Shown: positions 1 to 10,359, counted from the first letter of the stretch. The stretch: DNA of 64,000 bases from Kitasatospora paranensis (GCF_039544005.1 NZ_BAABKV010000001.1:2480001-2544000), one strand, 5' to 3'. The notes: generated by a model from the letters alone, not told the origin. A program made the numbers and translations.

Positions 1-2103
1 GCAGTTCGATCTGCGAGTAGTCGGCGGTGAGCAGCGACTCGTACCCCTGGCCGACGACGAAGGCGCGCCGGATGGCGCGGCCCTCCTCGGTGCGGACGGG
101 GATGTTCTGCAGGTTCGGGTCCTGCGAGGAGAGTCGGCCGGTCGCGGCGACCATCTGGTTGAAGGTGGTGTGGATGCGGCCCTGCGGCGAGACGGTCTTG
201 AGCAGGCCCTCGACGGTGGTGCGGAGCTTGGCCTGGTCGCGGTGGCGGAGCAGGATGACCGGCAGCTCGTTGGTGGTCTGGCCGGCGAGCCAGGTGAGGG
301 CGTCGGCGTCCGTGGTGTACCCGGTCTTGATCTTCTTCGTCTTGGGCAGGCCGAGCTCGCCGAAGAGGATCTCCTGGAGCTGCTTTGGCGAGCCCAGGTT
401 GAAGGGGTGGCCGGCCGCGGCGTGCGCCTCCTCGACGCAGCGCTGGATCTCGACCGCGAACTGCGCCTCCAGGCCGGTGAGCCACTCGCGGTCGGCGGCG
501 ATGCCGTAGCGCTCCATCCGGGCGAGCAGCTCGGCGATCGGCAGCTCCATGTCGTGGAACAGGCCGGCGGCGCCGACCTCGGCGAGGCGGGCGTCGAACA
601 GCTCGGCGAGGTCGAGGACGGCGCGGGCCTGCACCATCAGGGCGCGGGCCCCGGCGAGGGTGTCCTCCTCGGGGGCGTCGAAGGAGAGCTGGCCGGTCTC
701 GGCCGTGGCGGCGGGGGCGAGCGAGCGGGCCAGGTACTCCTCGGCGAGGACGTCGAGGGTGAAGGTGCGCCGGCCGGGCTTCTCCAGGTAGGCGGCGAGC
801 GCCGTGTCGGCGGTGACGCCCTCGATCCGCCAGCCCTGCTCGGCGAAGGCCCGCATCACGTGCTTGGCGATGTGCAGGGCCTTGGGGTGCGCCGGGTCGG
901 CCAGCCAGGCGGTGAACGCCTGGTCGTCGGCCTGGTCGAGCCCGGCCGGGTCGAACCAGGCGGCGGCCTCCCCGGCGGTCAGCGCGACCTCCTGGACGCG
1001 GCCGGTGCCCAGCGCCCACTCGTAGACGGCGGTCACGGCGACCCGGCCGCGGCCGTGCTCGGCGAGCCAGGCGGTGAGGGCGCCGGGCCCGGTGAGGATG
1101 TCGCCGTCGACCTCGGGCCCGGCCTCGGTCTGCACGGCCTCGGTCTCGGCGCCGCCCGCCGGGTCCATGCCGTAGACCCGCTCGCGGAAGTTGGGGTTGC
1201 GGAACTCCAGCGCCTCCAGGATCCGGCCGACCGACTCCTTGTCGAACGCCGTGCGGGCCAGCTCGGCGACGCCGAGCGGGAGTTCGACGTCGCGCACCAG
1301 CTCGGTGAGGACGCGGTTGCGCTTGACGGAGTCGAGGTGCTCGCGGAGCTTCTCGCCGATCTTGCCCTTGACCTCGTCGGCGCGGGAGACCAGCTCGTCG
1401 AAGGAGCCGAACTGGTTGACCCACTTCGCCGCGGTCTTCTCGCCGACGCCTGGGATGCCGGGCAGGTTGTCGGACGGGTCGCCGCGCAGGGCGGCGAGGT
1501 CCGGGTACTGGGCGGGGGTGACGCCGTACTTCTCGGCGACCTTCTCCGGGGTGTAGCGGGTGAGCTCGGAGACGCCCTTGGTGGGGTAGAGGACGGTGAC
1601 CTGCTCGCCGACCAGCTGGAGGAGTCCCGGTCGCCGGTGACGATCTGCACCTCGAAGCCGTCGGCGGCGGCCGCCGTGGCGAGGGTGGCGATGATGTCGT
1701 CGGCCTCGAAGCCCTCGGCGGTGATCCGCGGGATGTGCATGGCGTCGAGCAGCTCGCCGATCAGCCCGATCTGGCTGCGGAACTCGTCGGGGGTCTTGGC
1801 CCGGTTGGCCTTGTAGTCGGGGAACTCGGCGGAGCGGAAGGTCTGCCGGGACAGGTCGAAGGCGACCGCGAGGTGGGTGGGCGCCTCGTCGCGGACGGTG
1901 TTGGCGAGCATCGACGCGAAGCCGTACACCGCATTGGTCGGCTGGCCGGTGGTGGTGTTGAAGTTCTCCACCGGGAGTGCGTAGAAGGCCCGGTAGGCCA
2001 TCGAATGCCCGTCGAGCAGCATCAGGCGTCGCGCCCCGCCACCCGCCGCGTCCTGAGCCCCACTCTGCGTAGCCACGTCAACGTCCGTTCCTGCCGGTTC
2101 CAC
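1..2103 (-). CDS. polA: DNA polymerase I, 3' end cut by the window edge
   Basis: Family A DNA polymerase used in repair and Okazaki-fragment processing. The N-terminus carries the 5'-3' nuclease domain (LLLDGHSMAYRAFYALP near residue 28, VTGDRDS near 160, GDPSDNLPGIPGVGEKT near 210). The visible C-terminal part has polymerase motifs (TTFNQMVAATGRLSSQDPN) and the window stops inside motif A at DYSQIEL, so about 200 residues are missing. The reading frame breaks after VTGDRDS near 1619. Adding one A (GGAGGAG to GGAAGGAG on the plus strand) restores DRDSFQLV. The start at 2103 precedes a short non-conserved tail before the conserved nuclease domain, so a start a few codons downstream is possible. 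The gene is divergent from the thioesterase gene at 2247. Confidence 0.95.
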
Positions 2104-2216
2104 TGCCAGTGACCGATCCTAGGTCCCGGCGCCGACATCCCCCGCCACGACGCCTGGTCGGCCGCGGCCCGCATTCCGGGCCGCCGCGGCCGGTCGTACG
2201 ATCACTGGCAGTACGA
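2101..2216. promoter_or_regulatory. divergent promoter region with a shared motif on both strands
   Basis: Between polA and the thioesterase gene, the minus strand reads TAGGATCGGTCACTGGCAGT (2102-2121) and the plus strand reads TACGATCACTGGCAGT (2197-2212). The two copies point outward toward their genes. TAGGAT and TACGAT resemble -10 elements of the main streptomycete sigma factor, and each is followed by the same TCACTGGCAGT. I see no convincing -35 element. The promoter role is inferred. Confidence 0.3.
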
Positions 2217-2246
2217 CGACGCGAACCCTCAGCGGCAGGAGCAGCA

Positions 2247-2697
2247 GTGACCGACGCGGCCCCCTTCTCAACGTGCCCCAGGACGTCCTCGACCACTTCG
2301 CCAAGCTCGGCGTGAACGTGGAGACGTTCTCCGGGGCCATCTCGGCGAGAAGCTCGGCATCCACATCGTCGAGGCCTCGCCGGACCGCGTGGTGGGCACC
2401 ATGCCGGTCGAGGGCAACCAGCAGCCGTACGGGCTGCTGCACGGAGGCGCGTCCGCGGCCCTCGCCGAGACGCTGGGTTCGATCGGCGCGATGCTGCACG
2501 CGGGGCCGGGCCGCTACGCGGTGGGCGTCGACCTGAACGCCACTCACCACCGGTCCGCCACCTCGGGCCTGGTGACGGGCGTGGCGACGGCCGTCTTCAA
2601 GGGGCGCACCGCGGCGACCTACGAGATCGCGGTCACCGACGACACCGGCCGGCGGATCACCAGCTGCCGGCTGACCTGCATGCTGCGCGACGTCTGA
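2247..2697 (+). CDS. PaaI-type hotdog thioesterase (two apparent deletions)
   Basis: Small acyl-CoA thioesterase of the hotdog fold. The family signature is intact in the C-terminal frame: QQPYGLLHGGASAALAETLGS with the HGG loop, then VGVDLNATHHRS. The GTG at 2247 is followed by VTDAAPFS. One missing A near 2270 and one missing G near 2330 put the middle (VPQDVLDHFAKLGV, then LGEKLGIHIVEASPDRVVG) into other frames. Repaired length is 150 aa, normal for the family. It may hydrolyse aromatic or medium-chain acyl-CoA, but the substrate cannot be read from sequence. Confidence 0.85.
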
Positions 2698-2803
2698 CCG
2701 GCCCGACCCGGCCCCGGCCGCCCCTCGCCCGGACCCGTCGCCGGGGCACTGGTTTGACCACTGCCCACCCAGGGCAGGCCTTGCCGGGACGAGGGGCGGT
2801 GGC

Positions 2804-3463
2804 ATGTCCGGCAGGGGGCGCGACGGCGACGGTCCACCCGCGGGGCGCGGTGCCCTCGGCCCCGTCGAGGCGGCCGAGGGCACCGCGGTGGCACGCCCCG
2901 CCCCGCCGGCCGTACGGCTCCTGACGCGCCGCCAGAGATTCGTACTGGCAGGCCTGTTCGCCGCGGTCGTGGCGGTGCTGGCGGCCCGGCACCCGGGGCG
3001 CCACCCGCCGCCGGCCGCGGCCGATCCGCCGCCGGCGCCGTCGCAGGTCTCGCACTTCCACTACCTGGGGCAGGCGGCCGCCGCGGCCGGGCCGGGCGGC
3101 TCCTTCGCGCTGCGGCTGCGCGCGGAGGCCGACAGCCCTTTCGAGGTGACGGCCGTCCGTTCGAACTATCCCGGTCTGTCCGTTTCGGTGGCGGGCGGGC
3201 TGCCGGTGGCGGTGGCGGCCGGAGGGACCGCGGTGCTGACGGTCGACTTCCGGGTGACGGACTGCGCGGGGGCGCCGCCGGACGCCGGAATGCCTCTCCT
3301 GGATGTAACGCTGCGTAACACGCGCGCAATCGAGACCGTGAGTCAGATCCTGGGCGCCGGGTACGCCCGCGATCTGTCCGAAAACCTTCATGCGGCATGC
3401 CCGAATTCCGCTCAGCGGACGCCCACGTCCGCCACGGAAGCCCCGAACACTCCAGTCCGATAG
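2804..3463 (+). CDS. conserved hypothetical membrane-anchored protein
   Basis: A 219-residue protein with a long charged and proline-rich N-terminal tail, one membrane segment at about residues 45-62 (FVLAGLFAAVVAVLAA), then a Pro/Ala-rich linker and a beta-rich extracellular domain (about 85-190). A single pair of cysteines (CAGAP, AACPN) lies in the outer part and could form a disulfide. Topology suggests an N-in, C-out anchored protein. I do not recognise a named family and assign no function. It sits alone between the thioesterase and the liv operon, on the same strand as both. Confidence 0.7.
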   Translation: MSGRGRDGDGPPAGRGALGPVEAAEGTAVARPAPPAVRLLTRRQRFVLAGLFAAVVAVLAARHPGRHPPPAAADPPPAPSQVSHFHYLGQAAAAAGPGGSFALRLRAEADSPFEVTAVRSNYPGLSVSVAGGLPVAVAAGGTAVLTVDFRVTDCAGAPPDAGMPLLDVTLRNTRAIETVSQILGAGYARDLSENLHAACPNSAQRTPTSATEAPNTPVR

Positions 3464-3748
3464 TCGGACAACGCCTGTGGCAGGCCCTTTTTCGACTCGA
3501 CGCCGTTTCGATGGGCGAGACGGCCCTTAGCATCCCGCGCACGACGGGGCGCAAATGACCAATATCCGAGATTCCCTCACGGGTAACTCATAACAAGAGA
3601 ATCACAGCATGCCCGCAGGTCTGCCCGAGCCGCCGAACCCGTTCTAGAGTCACGGCCAGTCACCGCGCCACCGATCGGGCCAGCCCCAGCGCGCGACCCG
3701 GCACCGCCACTCCGGCGCACTGCCTACCTGATCCAGAAGGGGAACTTC

Positions 3749-4972
3749 GTGCGTAACCGTTCCGTGCTTGTCGTGAGCATCGCAGTCGTCGGCGCCCTCA
3801 CCCTCTCCGCCTGCGGCTCCCGCGGCGGGAAGTCCGGCGACACCGCCGCCGGCGGCGACACCGTCACCATCGGTGTCGACGCCCCGCTGACCGGCCCGCT
3901 CTCCGCGCTGGGCCTCGGCATCCAGCACTCCGTCGAGCTCGCCGCCAAGATCGCCAACGACAACAAGGAAGTTCCGGGCGTCACCTTCAAGGTGAAGGCG
4001 CTGGACGACAAGAAGTCGCCCCAGGAAGGCCAGCAGAACGCCACCGCCCTGGTCGCCGACAAGAGCGTCGTCGGCGTCGTCGGCCCGCTGAACTCCGGCG
4101 TGGCGCAGTCCATGCAGCAGGTCTTCGAGTCCGCCAACCTCACCGAGATCTCCCCGGCCAACACCAACCCGGCGCTGACCCAGGGCGAGAAGTTCGACAC
4201 CGAGAAGAAGCGGCAGTTCAAGACCTACTTCCGCACCGCCACCACCGACGCCATCCAGGGCCCGTTCGCCGCCCAGTACGCGTACACGGACCTCGGCAAG
4301 AAGACCGTCTACCTGATCGACGACAAGAAGACCTACGGCGTGGGCCTGGTCGCCGCCTTCCAGAAGGAGTTCACCAAGCTCGGCGGCACCGTCAAGGGCC
4401 AGGACCACATCGACGAGAACAACCTCGACTTCTCCGCCGTCGTCACCAAGGCCAAGGCCGCCGGCGCCGACGTCATCTACTACGGCGGCGAGTACCCGCA
4501 GTCCGGCCCGCTGTCCGACCAGCTCAAGAAGGCCGGCGTCACCGCCCCCGTCTTCGGCGGCGACGGCATGTACGACCCCGAGTACATCAACAAGGCCAAC
4601 AAGAACGCCAACGGCGACCTCGCCACCTCCGTCGGCGCCCCGGTCGAGTCCCTGCCGTCCGCCCAGAAGTTCGTCGCCGACTACAAGGCGGCCGGCTACG
4701 CCGACCCGTACGCGGCCTACGGCGGCTACTCCTACGACGCCGCGTGGGCGATCGTCCAGGCCGTGAAGGCCGTCGTCGCCGCCAACAACGGCAAGGTCCC
4801 CAGCGACGCCCGCGGCAAGGTCGTCACCGCGGTCGGCAAGGTCGCCTTCGACGGCGTCACCGGCAAGGTCGCCTTCGACGAGTACGGCGACGCCGTCAAC
4901 AAGCAGCTGACGGTCTACCAGGTCAAGGACAACGCCTGGACGGTCGCCAAGTCCGGCACCTTCGCCGGCTGA
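3749..4972 (+). CDS. branched-chain amino-acid ABC transporter, substrate-binding lipoprotein
   Basis: Periplasmic-binding-type lipoprotein of the Leu/Ile/Val family. The signal peptide ends in a lipobox (LTLSACG, Cys about residue 22), so the mature protein is lipid-anchored outside the membrane. The body (VTIGVDAPLTGPLSALG, VVGVVGPLNSGV, VIYYGGEYPQSGP, YGGYSYDAAWAI) is the Peripla_BP_6 fold. Length is 407 aa, complete, with no frame problem. Start GTG 3749 follows AAGGGGA. It is the first gene of the liv operon, and its separation from livH by about 125 bp would fit higher expression of the binding protein than of the permease. A TAGAGT -10-like hexamer lies at 3645-3650. Confidence 0.95.
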   Translation: MRNRSVLVVSIAVVGALTLSACGSRGGKSGDTAAGGDTVTIGVDAPLTGPLSALGLGIQHSVELAAKIANDNKEVPGVTFKVKALDDKKSPQEGQQNATALVADKSVVGVVGPLNSGVAQSMQQVFESANLTEISPANTNPALTQGEKFDTEKKRQFKTYFRTATTDAIQGPFAAQYAYTDLGKKTVYLIDDKKTYGVGLVAAFQKEFTKLGGTVKGQDHIDENNLDFSAVVTKAKAAGADVIYYGGEYPQSGPLSDQLKKAGVTAPVFGGDGMYDPEYINKANKNANGDLATSVGAPVESLPSAQKFVADYKAAGYADPYAAYGGYSYDAAWAIVQAVKAVVAANNGKVPSDARGKVVTAVGKVAFDGVTGKVAFDEYGDAVNKQLTVYQVKDNAWTVAKSGTFAG

Positions 4973-5099
4973 CGAACCCGGAGCACCACACCACGATCCA
5001 CCCGGCGGGGGCGCTGCGAACCAGCGTCCCCGCCGTGCTCCACGGTCCGTCTCCCACCCCCAGCGAACCCACGCTCCAACCCACCTCGGAGGCCCAGCG

Positions 5100-6028
5100 G
5101 TGCACGAACTGCCGCAGCAGCTGGCCAACGGCCTGATCCTCGGCTCCCTCTACGGGCTGATCGCGATCGGCTACACAATGGTCTACGGCATTGTCCAGCT
5201 CATCAACTTCGCCCACGGCGAGATCTTCATGACAGGTGGGTTCGGAGCCCTCACCACCTACACCGTGCTCCCGTCCGGGACCGGCATCTGGCTCGCGCTG
5301 CCCCTCATGCTCCTCGGCGGCGTGCTCGTCTCGGTCATCGTCGCCGTCGGCGCCGAGCGCTTCGCCTACCGCCCGCTGCGCGGCGCACCCAAGCTCGCCC
5401 CGCTGATCACCGCGATCGGCCTCTCCCTCGCGCTCCAGCAGGTCGTCGAGCAGTTCTACCCCGGCGCCAAGTCCGGCCGCAGCTTCCCCAGCTGCCCGGC
5501 GGCCCCTTCCACGTCGGCAGCGTCACCCTCCAGCCCGCCGACCTCTTCCTCTTCATTGCCGCCCCGCTGTGCATGGGCGCCCTCGCCGCCTTCGTCGGCA
5601 AGACCCGCACCGGCCGCGGCATGCAGGCCACCGCGCAGGACCCGGACACCGCCAAGCTGATGGGCGTCAACACCGACCGCATCATCGTGATCGCGTTCGC
5701 CCTGGGCGCCGCCTTCGCCGCCGTCGCCGCCATCGCCTGGGGCCTGCGCTACGGCCAGGTCGCCCCCAGCATGGGCTTCCTCGCCGGCCTCAAGGCCTTC
5801 ACCGCCGCCGTCCTCGGCGGCATCGGCAACATCTACGGCGCCATGCTCGGCGGCCTCGTCCTCGGCATCGCCGAAGCCCTCGCCACCGCCTACATCCAGG
5901 ACGTCCCCGGCATGCACCAGCTCGGCGGCGGCTCCTGGGCCAACGTGTGGGCCTTCGTCCTCCTCATCGTCGTCCTCCTCGTACGGCCACAAGGCCTACT
6001 CGGCGAACGCGTCGCGGACCGGGCCTGA
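5100..6028 (+). CDS. livH: branched-chain amino-acid ABC transporter permease LivH (one apparent deletion)
   Basis: Inner-membrane permease. The N-terminus (LILGSLYGLIAIGYTMVYGIVQLINFAHGE) is the family hallmark. The C-terminal part in another frame (GALAAFVGKTRTGRGMQA, LAGLKAFTAAVLGGIGNIYG) contains the EAA-like loop that contacts the ATPases. The frame is lost near 5489, where adding one C to the CCCC run gives RSFPQLPGGPFHVGSVTLQ. Repaired length is 309 aa, the usual size. GTG 5100 follows GGAGG. Second gene of the liv operon. Confidence 0.92.
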
Positions 6029-6044
6029 GGAAGGAGAGCACACC

Positions 6045-7864
6045 ATGACCACCACCAAGCGCCCCGCCGTGCCGCTCCCCCTCGCAGCGGCCAAGGCCCT
6101 CGTCCTCGCCGGCAGCGTCGCCACCGCCGCCTCCACCTTCATCCACTGGACGTGGACCTCCGACTTCCCCGGCGACCTCACCGTCGACGGCTACCCCGGC
6201 GGCCTGCAGATCCTCACCCTCGCCGCCGGCATCCTCGGCATCGTGTTCGCCCTCCCGCTCTACGGCGTCAAGGGCACCCGCTGGCTCACCCCCGCCGGCG
6301 CCGAGGCCCCCGCCCTCGTCCTCGCCGTCGCCGGCGCGGCCACCACCTGGTTCACGCTGATCGCCATCGGCACCGAACTCGGCGGCTTCGCCAACCTCGA
6401 ACCGGGCGGCTGGATCGCCGGCGTCGCCTCGCTCATCCCCGTGGTCGGCGCCCTCGGCCTGCCCCAGGAGCCCGCCACCATCGGCTTCCCCCGCGTCGCC
6501 GGCGTCGCCGGGCAGCTCCGCTGGCTGCTCACCACCCTGATACGCCTCGTCGGGCCCCGCCCCGACCTCGCACCCGCCAAGCCGCTGAACCGCTGGGCCG
6601 AGACCCTGGTCATCATCGCGGCCACCGCCCTCGGCCTCACCGTCTTCACCTACGGCATCGTCACCGAGTACGGCGAGCTGTTCATCGGCTTCCTGATCCT
6701 CACCTGCCTCGGCGCCTGGGCCCTGATCCGGGCCGGCCTCGTCTCCCGGCTCACCGCGATCACCGGCCGCCACCGCGGCATCACCACCGCCGCCGCCTTC
6801 GCCGCGGCCGCCGCCTTCCCCTTCACCCAGAGCGACGACCACTTCGCCTCCGTCGGCGTCAACATCCTGATCTTCGCCACCGTCGCGCTCGGCCTCAACG
6901 TCGTCGTCGGCCTCGCCGGCCTCCTCGACCTCGGCTACGTCGCCTTCCTCGGCGTCGGCGCCTACGCCGCCGCCCTGGTCTCCGGCTCCACCAGCTCGCC
7001 GGTCGGCCTCCACCTCCCGTTCTGGGCCGCCGCCCTGGTCGGCATGGCCGCCGCCCTGGTCTTCGGCGTCATCATCGGCGCCCCCACCCTGCGGCTGCGC
7101 GGCGACTACCTCGCCATCGTCACCCTCGGCTTCGGAGAGATCTTCCGCATCGCCGTCAACAGCCTCGACGGCATCTCCGGCCCCAAGGTCACCAACGGCC
7201 CCAACGGCATCCGCAACATCCCGGACCTCGCCGTCGGCGGCTTCAACTTCGGCGACTCGCACACCTTCGGCAGCTTCACCCTGGGCCGGTTCGCCAACTA
7301 CTTCCTGCTGATGCTGCTGGTCACCGCGTTCGTCGTGGTCATCTTCAGCCGCGCCAACGACTCCCGGATCGGCCGCGCCTGGGTCGCCATCCGCGAGGAC
7401 GAGACCGCCGCCCAGGCCATGGGCATCAACGGCTTCAAGCTCAAGCTGCTCGCCTTCGCCCTCGGCGCCTCCTCGCCGGCCTCGCCGGCACCGTCATGGC
7501 GCACGTCAGCTACAGCGTCGTGCCCGACCCGTACCAGTTCGCCGGACCCGTCCCGCCCAACAGCGCCTTCCTGGTCGCCGCCGTCGTCCTCGGCGGCATG
7601 GGCACCATCAGCGGACCGCTCCTCGGCGCCACCCTGCTCTACCTCATCCCCGAGAAGCTCGTCTTCCTGAAGGAGTACCAGCTCCTCTTCTTCGGCATCG
7701 CCCTCGTCCTCCTCATGCGGCTGCGCCCCGAAGGACTCGTCGCCAACCGCCGCGCCCAGCTCGAGTTCCACGAGAAGGACGACGACGCCCCGGCCGAGGC
7801 CGACGCCACACCTGCCAGCACCGAACCCGGCTCCCCCGCCGGCCTCACCACCGCAGGGGCGTGA
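6045..7864 (+). CDS. livM: branched-chain amino-acid ABC transporter permease LivM, long form (one apparent deletion)
   Basis: Second permease of the liv system. The conserved permease core is in the second half (NILIFATVALGLNVVVGLAGLLDLGYVAFLGVGAYAAAL, TLRLRGDYLAIVTLGFGEIFRI). About 260 residues with several extra membrane segments precede it, so the repaired protein is 606 aa instead of the 300-450 usual elsewhere. Frame loss near 7470 is repaired by one T (GCCTCC to GCCTTCC, restoring FALGAFLAGLAGTVMAHV). The C-terminus ends in an acidic Ala/Pro/Glu-rich tail. It starts 16 bp after livH, with AAGGAGAG before the ATG. Confidence 0.92.
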
Positions 7865-7872
7865 GAGACACC

Positions 7873-8723
7873 ATGAGCACCCAGACCGTCCCGGCCCCGC
7901 GGCCCGCCGGAACCGAGAACGACGCCCCCCTGCTGCACGCCAGCGGTGTCGTCATGCGCTTCGGCGGCCTCACCGCCGTCAACAACGTCGACCTCACCGT
8001 CAACAAGGGCGAGATCGTCGGCCTCATCGGCCCCAACGGCGCCGGCAAGACGACCTTCTTCAACTGCCTCACCGGCCTGTACGTCCCCACCGAGGGCACC
8101 GTCCGGTACCAGGGCACCGTCCTGCCGCCCAAGCCCCACCTGGTGACCTCGGCCGGCATCGCCCGCACCTTCCAGAACATCCGGCTCTTCGCCAACATGA
8201 CCGTCCTGGAGAACGTCCTCGTCGGCCGGCACACCCGCACCAAGGAAGGCCTCTTCTCCGCCATCCTGCGCGGCCCCGGCTACAAGAAGGCCGAGGCCGA
8301 GAGCCGCGACAAGGCCATGGAACTCCTCGAGTTCATCGGCCTCGACCACAAGGCCGAGCACCTCGCCCGCAACCTCCCCTACGGCGAGCAGCGCAAGCTG
8401 GAGATCGCCCGGGCCATGGCCAGCGAGCCCGGCCTGCTGCTCCTGGACGAGCCCACCGCGGGCATGAACCCCCAGGAGACCCGCGCCGCCGAGGAGCTCG
8501 TCTTCGCCATCCGCGACAAGGGCATCGCGATCCTCGTCATCGAGCACGACATGCGCTTCATCTTCAACCTCTGCGACCGCACCGCCGTGCTCGTCCAGGG
8601 CCAGAAGATCGTCGAAGGCGACAAGGAGACCGTCCAGAACGACGAGCGCGTCATCACCGCCTACCTCGGAGCCCCCTCGAAGGCGCCACCGAGACGGCAG
8701 CAAGCACGGAGGCAGACCAGTGA
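7873..8723 (+). CDS. livG: branched-chain amino-acid ABC transporter ATPase LivG (one apparent deletion)
   Basis: Cytoplasmic ATPase. Walker A is GPNGAGKT, the signature region is LPYGEQRKLEIARAM, Walker B is LLLLDEPTAGMN and the H-loop is VIEHDM. The LivG-type insertion (TFQNIRLFANMTVLENVLVG) is present. Near 8680 one C is missing. Adding it replaces the run-on frame by a short tail (GAPSEGATETAASTEADQ) and a TGA at 8721 that overlaps the livF GTG by 4 bp. Repaired length is 283 aa. Start ATG 7873 is preferred over an upstream GTG that overlaps the end of livM. Confidence 0.93.
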
Positions 8724-9435
8724 CAGCCCTTCTCGAGGTCGAGGACCTCCGCGTCGCCTACGGCAAGATCGAAGCCGTCAAGGGCATCAGCTTCACCGTC
8801 AAGCAGGGCGAGGTCACCACCCTGATCGGCACCAACGGCGCCGGCAAGACCACCACCCTGCGCACCCTCTCCGGGCTGCTCAGGCCGGCCGGCGGCACCA
8901 TCACCTTCGACGGCGCCCCGCTGGCCAGCGTCCCCGCGCACAAGATCGTCGCACTGGGCCTCGCCCACTCCCCGAGGGCCGGCACATCTTCCCGCGGATG
9001 AGCATCGAGGAGAACCTCCTCCTCGGCGCCTTCCTCCGCAAGGACAGCGCCGGCATCACCGAGGACGTCGAGCGCGCCTACACGCTCTTCCCGATCCTCG
9101 GCGAACGCCGCAAGCAGGCCGCCGGCACCCTGTCCGGCGGCGAGCAGCAGATGCTCGCCATGGGCCGCGCCCTCATGTCCCGGCCCAAGCTGCTCATGCT
9201 CGACGAGCCCTCCATGGGCCTGTCCCCGCTCATGATGCAGAAGATCATGGCGACCATCGTCGAGCTCAAGGCCGCCGGCACCACCATCCTGCTCGTCGAG
9301 CAGAACGCCCAGGCCGCGCTCTCGCTCTCCGACCAGGGCTACGTCATGGAGACCGGCCGCATCGTGCTCACCGGCACCGGCGCCGACCTGCTCCACGACG
9401 AGTCCGTCCGCAAGGCCTACCTCGGCGAGGACTGA
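8720..9435 (+). CDS. livF: branched-chain amino-acid ABC transporter ATPase LivF (one apparent deletion)
   Basis: Second ATPase of the transporter and last gene of the operon. Walker A is GTNGAGKT, the signature is LSGGEQQMLAMGRALM, Walker B is LLMLDEPSMGLSP and the H-loop is LVEQNA. The frame breaks near 8972 in a C run, and one added C restores GLAHSPEGRHIFPRMS, a LivF hallmark. Repaired length is 238 aa. The GTGA overlap with livG implies translational coupling. Confidence 0.93.
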
Positions 9436-9442
9436 CCCGCAG

Positions 9443-9499
9443 CGCCCACGGACGAGGGGCCCGGCCGCATCCCGCGGCCGGGCCCCTCGTCCGTGGGCG
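9443..9499. terminator. strong bidirectional terminator between livF and the ANTAR regulator
   Basis: Perfect 26-bp inverted repeat (9443-9468 and 9474-9499) with a 5-nt ATCCC loop, between two converging genes. There is no T-run, which is normal in streptomycetes. Confidence 0.85.
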
Positions 9500-9523
9500 G
9501 GACGTCGTCCGTGGGCGGGACGT
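9488..9523. repeat. 18-bp tandem duplication at the terminator
   Basis: TCGTCCGTGGGCGGGACG occurs twice head to tail (9488-9505, 9506-9523), followed by a partial third copy (TCGTCCGGACG). The first copy overlaps the right arm of the terminator hairpin. Confidence 0.85.
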
Positions 9524-9533
9524 CGTCCGGACG

Positions 9534-10184
9534 TCAGCTCTCGGTGTCGGACTTCTTGCGGTCCTGGGACTCGCCCTCCTCGATCACGGCCTGCGCCACC
9601 GCGGCCATGGTCATCCGGCGGTCCATCGAGGTCTTCTGGATCCAGCGGAACGCCGCCGGCTCGTTCAGCCCGAACTTCGTCTGCAGCACGCTCTTCGCCC
9701 GGTCCACCAGCTTGCGGGTCTCCAGCCGCTGGGAGAGATCCGCGATCTCCTCCTCCAGCGTCCGCATCTCGGTGTACCGGGACACCGCCATCTCGATCGC
9801 CGGCACCAGGTCGCTCTTGGAGAACGGCTTCACGATGTACGCCATCGCGCCCGCGTCCCGCGCCCGGTCGACCAGCTCGCGCTGCGAGAACGCGGTCAGC
9901 ATCAGCACCGGGGCGAGGTGCTGCTCGTGGATCCGCTCCGCGGCCGACAGGCCGTCGAGCACGGGCATCTTCACGTCGAGGATCGCCAGGTCGGGCTTCA
10001 GCTCCTCGACCAGCCTCACCGCCGTCTCGCCGTCCCCGGCCTCGCCGACGACGGTGTATCCCTCCTCCTCCAACATCTCCTTGAGGTCGAGGCGGATCAG
10101 TGCCTCGTCCTCGGCGATGACGATTCGGGTGATCTGGGGCGACTCGGGCTCAAGCGGCTCTGGCTGCTCGTCGGCGGTGCTCAC
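9534..10184 (-). CDS. pdtaR: ANTAR-domain response regulator, PdtaR-like
   Basis: A receiver domain (ITRIVIAEDEALIRLDL, phosphoacceptor Asp in LAILDVKMPVLDG, Lys in YIVKPFSKSD) is followed by a coiled linker and a C-terminal ANTAR RNA-binding domain (LETRKLVDRAKSVLQTKFG, then AAFRWIQKTSMDRRMTMAAVAQ). Length is 216 aa and the frame is intact. ANTAR proteins act as antiterminators by binding paired hexaloop hairpins in leader RNAs. No histidine kinase is adjacent, so it is an orphan regulator here. Its place between liv and pyk matches the order I remember in S. coelicolor. The N-terminal 18 residues are acidic and variable. Confidence 0.9.
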   Translation of the reverse strand: MSTADEQPEPLEPESPQITRIVIAEDEALIRLDLKEMLEEEGYTVVGEAGDGETAVRLVEELKPDLAILDVKMPVLDGLSAAERIHEQHLAPVLMLTAFSQRELVDRARDAGAMAYIVKPFSKSDLVPAIEMAVSRYTEMRTLEEEIADLSQRLETRKLVDRAKSVLQTKFGLNEPAAFRWIQKTSMDRRMTMAAVAQAVIEEGESQDRKKSDTES

Positions 10185-10276
10185 GGGGCTCCTCGTTCCG
10201 GCGGGGTGCTGCAGGCACGAGCCTACCTAGCTGCGGCACGGGACGCGCACACGGTATCCTGCTCACGCCTGACCGA

Positions 10277-10359
10277 GCCGGGTTGGTGGAATGGCATACA
10301 CGGATGTCTCAAACACATCTGCCCGAAAGGGCTTGCGGGTTCGAATCCCGCACCCGGCA
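10277..10359 (+). tRNA. tRNA-Leu (anticodon CAA)
   Basis: A class II tRNA cloverleaf can be folded by eye: acceptor GCCGGGT/ACCCGGC, anticodon arm GATGT-CTCAAAC-ACATC with CAA at 10310-10312, a long variable arm, T arm GCGGG-TTCGAAT-CCCGC and discriminator A at 10359. The 3' CCA is not encoded. It reads UUG codons. It is not bldA, whose anticodon is UAA. Confidence 0.95.

Noticed and set aside
3650..5128. A 492-residue minus-strand frame opposite the liv binding-protein gene
   Set aside because: Low-complexity Gly/Val/Asp product, no conserved motif, and a clear lipoprotein on the other strand.
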